Position numbers and translations under genes: made by a program
Assembly (NCBI RefSeq): GCF_901482605.1
Contig: NZ_LR590481.1
Location: 992,001-1,056,000, forward strand
From: Hathewaya histolytica
GTDB lineage: Bacteria > Bacillota > Clostridia > Clostridiales > Clostridiaceae
Direction: 5' to 3'
DNA length: 64,000 bases
Notes under the pieces: generated by a model
The model's database searches: none
The model's input: only the letters and a program-made list of their open reading frames with translations
Told to the model about the DNA's origin: nothing
In this document: positions 63,467-64,000 of the stretch, piece after piece
How the letters are laid out: each line of letters starts with the position of its first letter
Position numbering within the stretch: position 1 is the stretch's first letter

Positions 63467-63652
63467 ATGGAATTTGTTAAGAATTTTCTACAGATTAAAA
63501 AGATAATAGCTTTAATGTTAACTATAGTGTTCGTGATATTAAGTTTAAGAAGAGATATATCAAGTGTAGAATTTTTAACCATATTTAGCATGGTTATAGG
63601 TACATATTTTGGAGCTAGTAGTACAAGACAGGCTATTAAAGAGAATAAATAA
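63467..63652 (+). CDS. Small membrane protein, possible holin
   Basis: 61 residues with two hydrophobic segments (IIALMLTIVFVILSL and FLTIFSMVIGTYFGAS) and a charged C-terminus. The position directly after the endolysin suggests a holin or antiholin. GGGAGG precedes the start. Confidence 0.6.
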   Translation: MEFVKNFLQIKKIIALMLTIVFVILSLRRDISSVEFLTIFSMVIGTYFGASSTRQAIKENK

Positions 63653-63656
63653 CTTT

Positions 63657-63706
63657 AAGGGATATTTTACGTTATATATTAATGTAAAATATCCCTTTTT
63701 TCTTTT
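63657..63706 (+). terminator. Strong terminator ending the lysis operon
   Basis: AAGGGATATTTTAC (63657-63670) with its exact complement 63684-63697 and a T-run. Confidence 0.9.
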
Positions 63707-63729
63707 TTGTATAATTAATTATATATGTA

Positions 63730-63879
63730 GTACTAATGTAATACTAAAACAGTACTATTGTACCACTATTTTAGTACTGTTTTAATACTATTATAGTAAC
63801 TCAATAGCAATTATTATAGATATACCACTATTGTAGTACTATTATAATGGCATTGTAGTATTACAATAGTGGTATAAAA
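63730..63879. repeat. 11-bp tandem repeat array (iteron-like) with a 15-bp inverted repeat
   Basis: Units in perfect 11-bp register: GTACTAATGTA (63730), ATACTAAAACA, GTACTATTGTA, CCACTATTTTA, GTACTGTTTTA, ATACTATTATA, GTAACTCAATA (63796). After an 18-bp gap the register restarts: CCACTATTGTA (63825), GTACTATTATA, ATGGCATTGTA, GTATTACAATA, GTGGTATAAAA. TATACCACTATTGTA (63821-63835) and its complement (63862-63876) form an inverted repeat. Helically phased repeats suggest a multimer DNA-binding site. Confidence 0.8.
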
Positions 63880-63892
63880 TTAATCATAAATT

Positions 63893-63912
63893 AAAAAGCA
63901 ATATTGCTTTTT
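63893..63912. repeat. 20-bp perfect palindrome
   Basis: AAAAAGCAATATTGCTTTTT reads the same on both strands. It may serve as a short bidirectional terminator. Confidence 0.7.
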
Positions 63913-63933
63913 ACTAAACTTTAATTAGTAAAG

Positions 63934-63980
63934 CCAAAATTGGATTTACCTCATAGTTAACAAAGTCCAATATTGGATTT
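63934..63980. repeat. Pair of CCAAWATTGGATTT direct repeats
   Basis: CCAAAATTGGATTT (63934-63947) and CCAATATTGGATTT (63967-63980) share 13 of 14 positions; each begins with a 10-bp palindrome-like core. They lie at the right edge of the prophage, where att or integrase arm sites may occur. Confidence 0.55.
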
Positions 63981-64000
63981 TGATAATGAATACATTAACA

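Noticed and set aside
27566-63999. attL/attR direct repeat
   Set aside because: Comparing 27566-27646 with 63653-64000 by eye gave no shared core of useful length; attR probably lies beyond the window.

Overview
The window is very AT-rich, Gram-positive (clostridial) DNA: AGGAGG-type ribosome sites, a type IV pilus operon of the clostridial kind, a GerM-type lipoprotein, a ZIP transporter and HesB-like and D-Ala-D-Ala carboxypeptidase genes. I read it as a chromosome segment of a Clostridium (sensu stricto-like) species carrying a prophage. Species cannot be set from the sequence alone.

Region 1 (98-12203) is a complete type IV pilus operon: pilB, pilT, pilC, major pilin pilA, two minor prepilins, pilM, pilN, pilO, a PilV-like prepilin, a large GspK/PilX-like tip pilin without Glu+5, and the prepilin peptidase pilD. 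All read rightward with tight spacing. Region 2 (12218-27565) is host housekeeping: ZIP transporter, a membrane-protein gene split by an in-frame TGA, gltX, 3-methyladenine glycosylase, a metallo-beta-lactamase-fold hydrolase, a two-component system, GerMN lipoprotein, ADP-ribosylglycohydrolase, D-Ala-D-Ala carboxypeptidase, HesB-like protein, nicotinate phosphoribosyltransferase and a UvrD-like helicase.

Region 3 (about 27570 to beyond 64000) is a prophage of siphovirus layout. It starts with a tyrosine integrase and an HTH protein, then a Zn-ribbon/nuclease-like protein and a winged-helix initiator-like protein. A divergent Cro/CI switch (32058-32348) follows. The early genes are HNH, a candidate ADP-ribosyltransferase, a SprT-like protease, an unknown 420-residue protein, and a 978-residue protein with the DFDGD active-site signature of double-psi-beta-barrel RNA polymerases (YonO/QDE-1-like). 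After a 620-bp non-coding block with a likely small RNA come GIY-YIG, DUF1064, small terminase, a serine recombinase, large terminase, portal, MuF-like, scaffold, capsid, connectors, tail tube, chaperones, a Com-like zinc finger with an ATT start, tape measure, Dit, tail protein and a tail fibre-like protein. A type III toxin-antitoxin locus (ToxIN/AbiQ-like: promoter, three 37-40-nt repeats, terminator, toxin) sits between the tail and lysis genes. The lysis genes are a BhlA-like protein, an amidase and a small membrane protein. The right edge holds an 11-bp tandem repeat array. No attR was found, so the prophage probably runs past the window.

The strongest items for a second look are the phage RNA polymerase-like protein, the type III toxin-antitoxin locus, the R-S-ExE ADP-ribosyltransferase candidate, two unannotated non-coding RNA candidates (33.7-33.9 and 40.47-40.61 kb), a pair of inverted 68-70-bp dyads flanking 8 kb of early genes, and the 11-bp iteron array.
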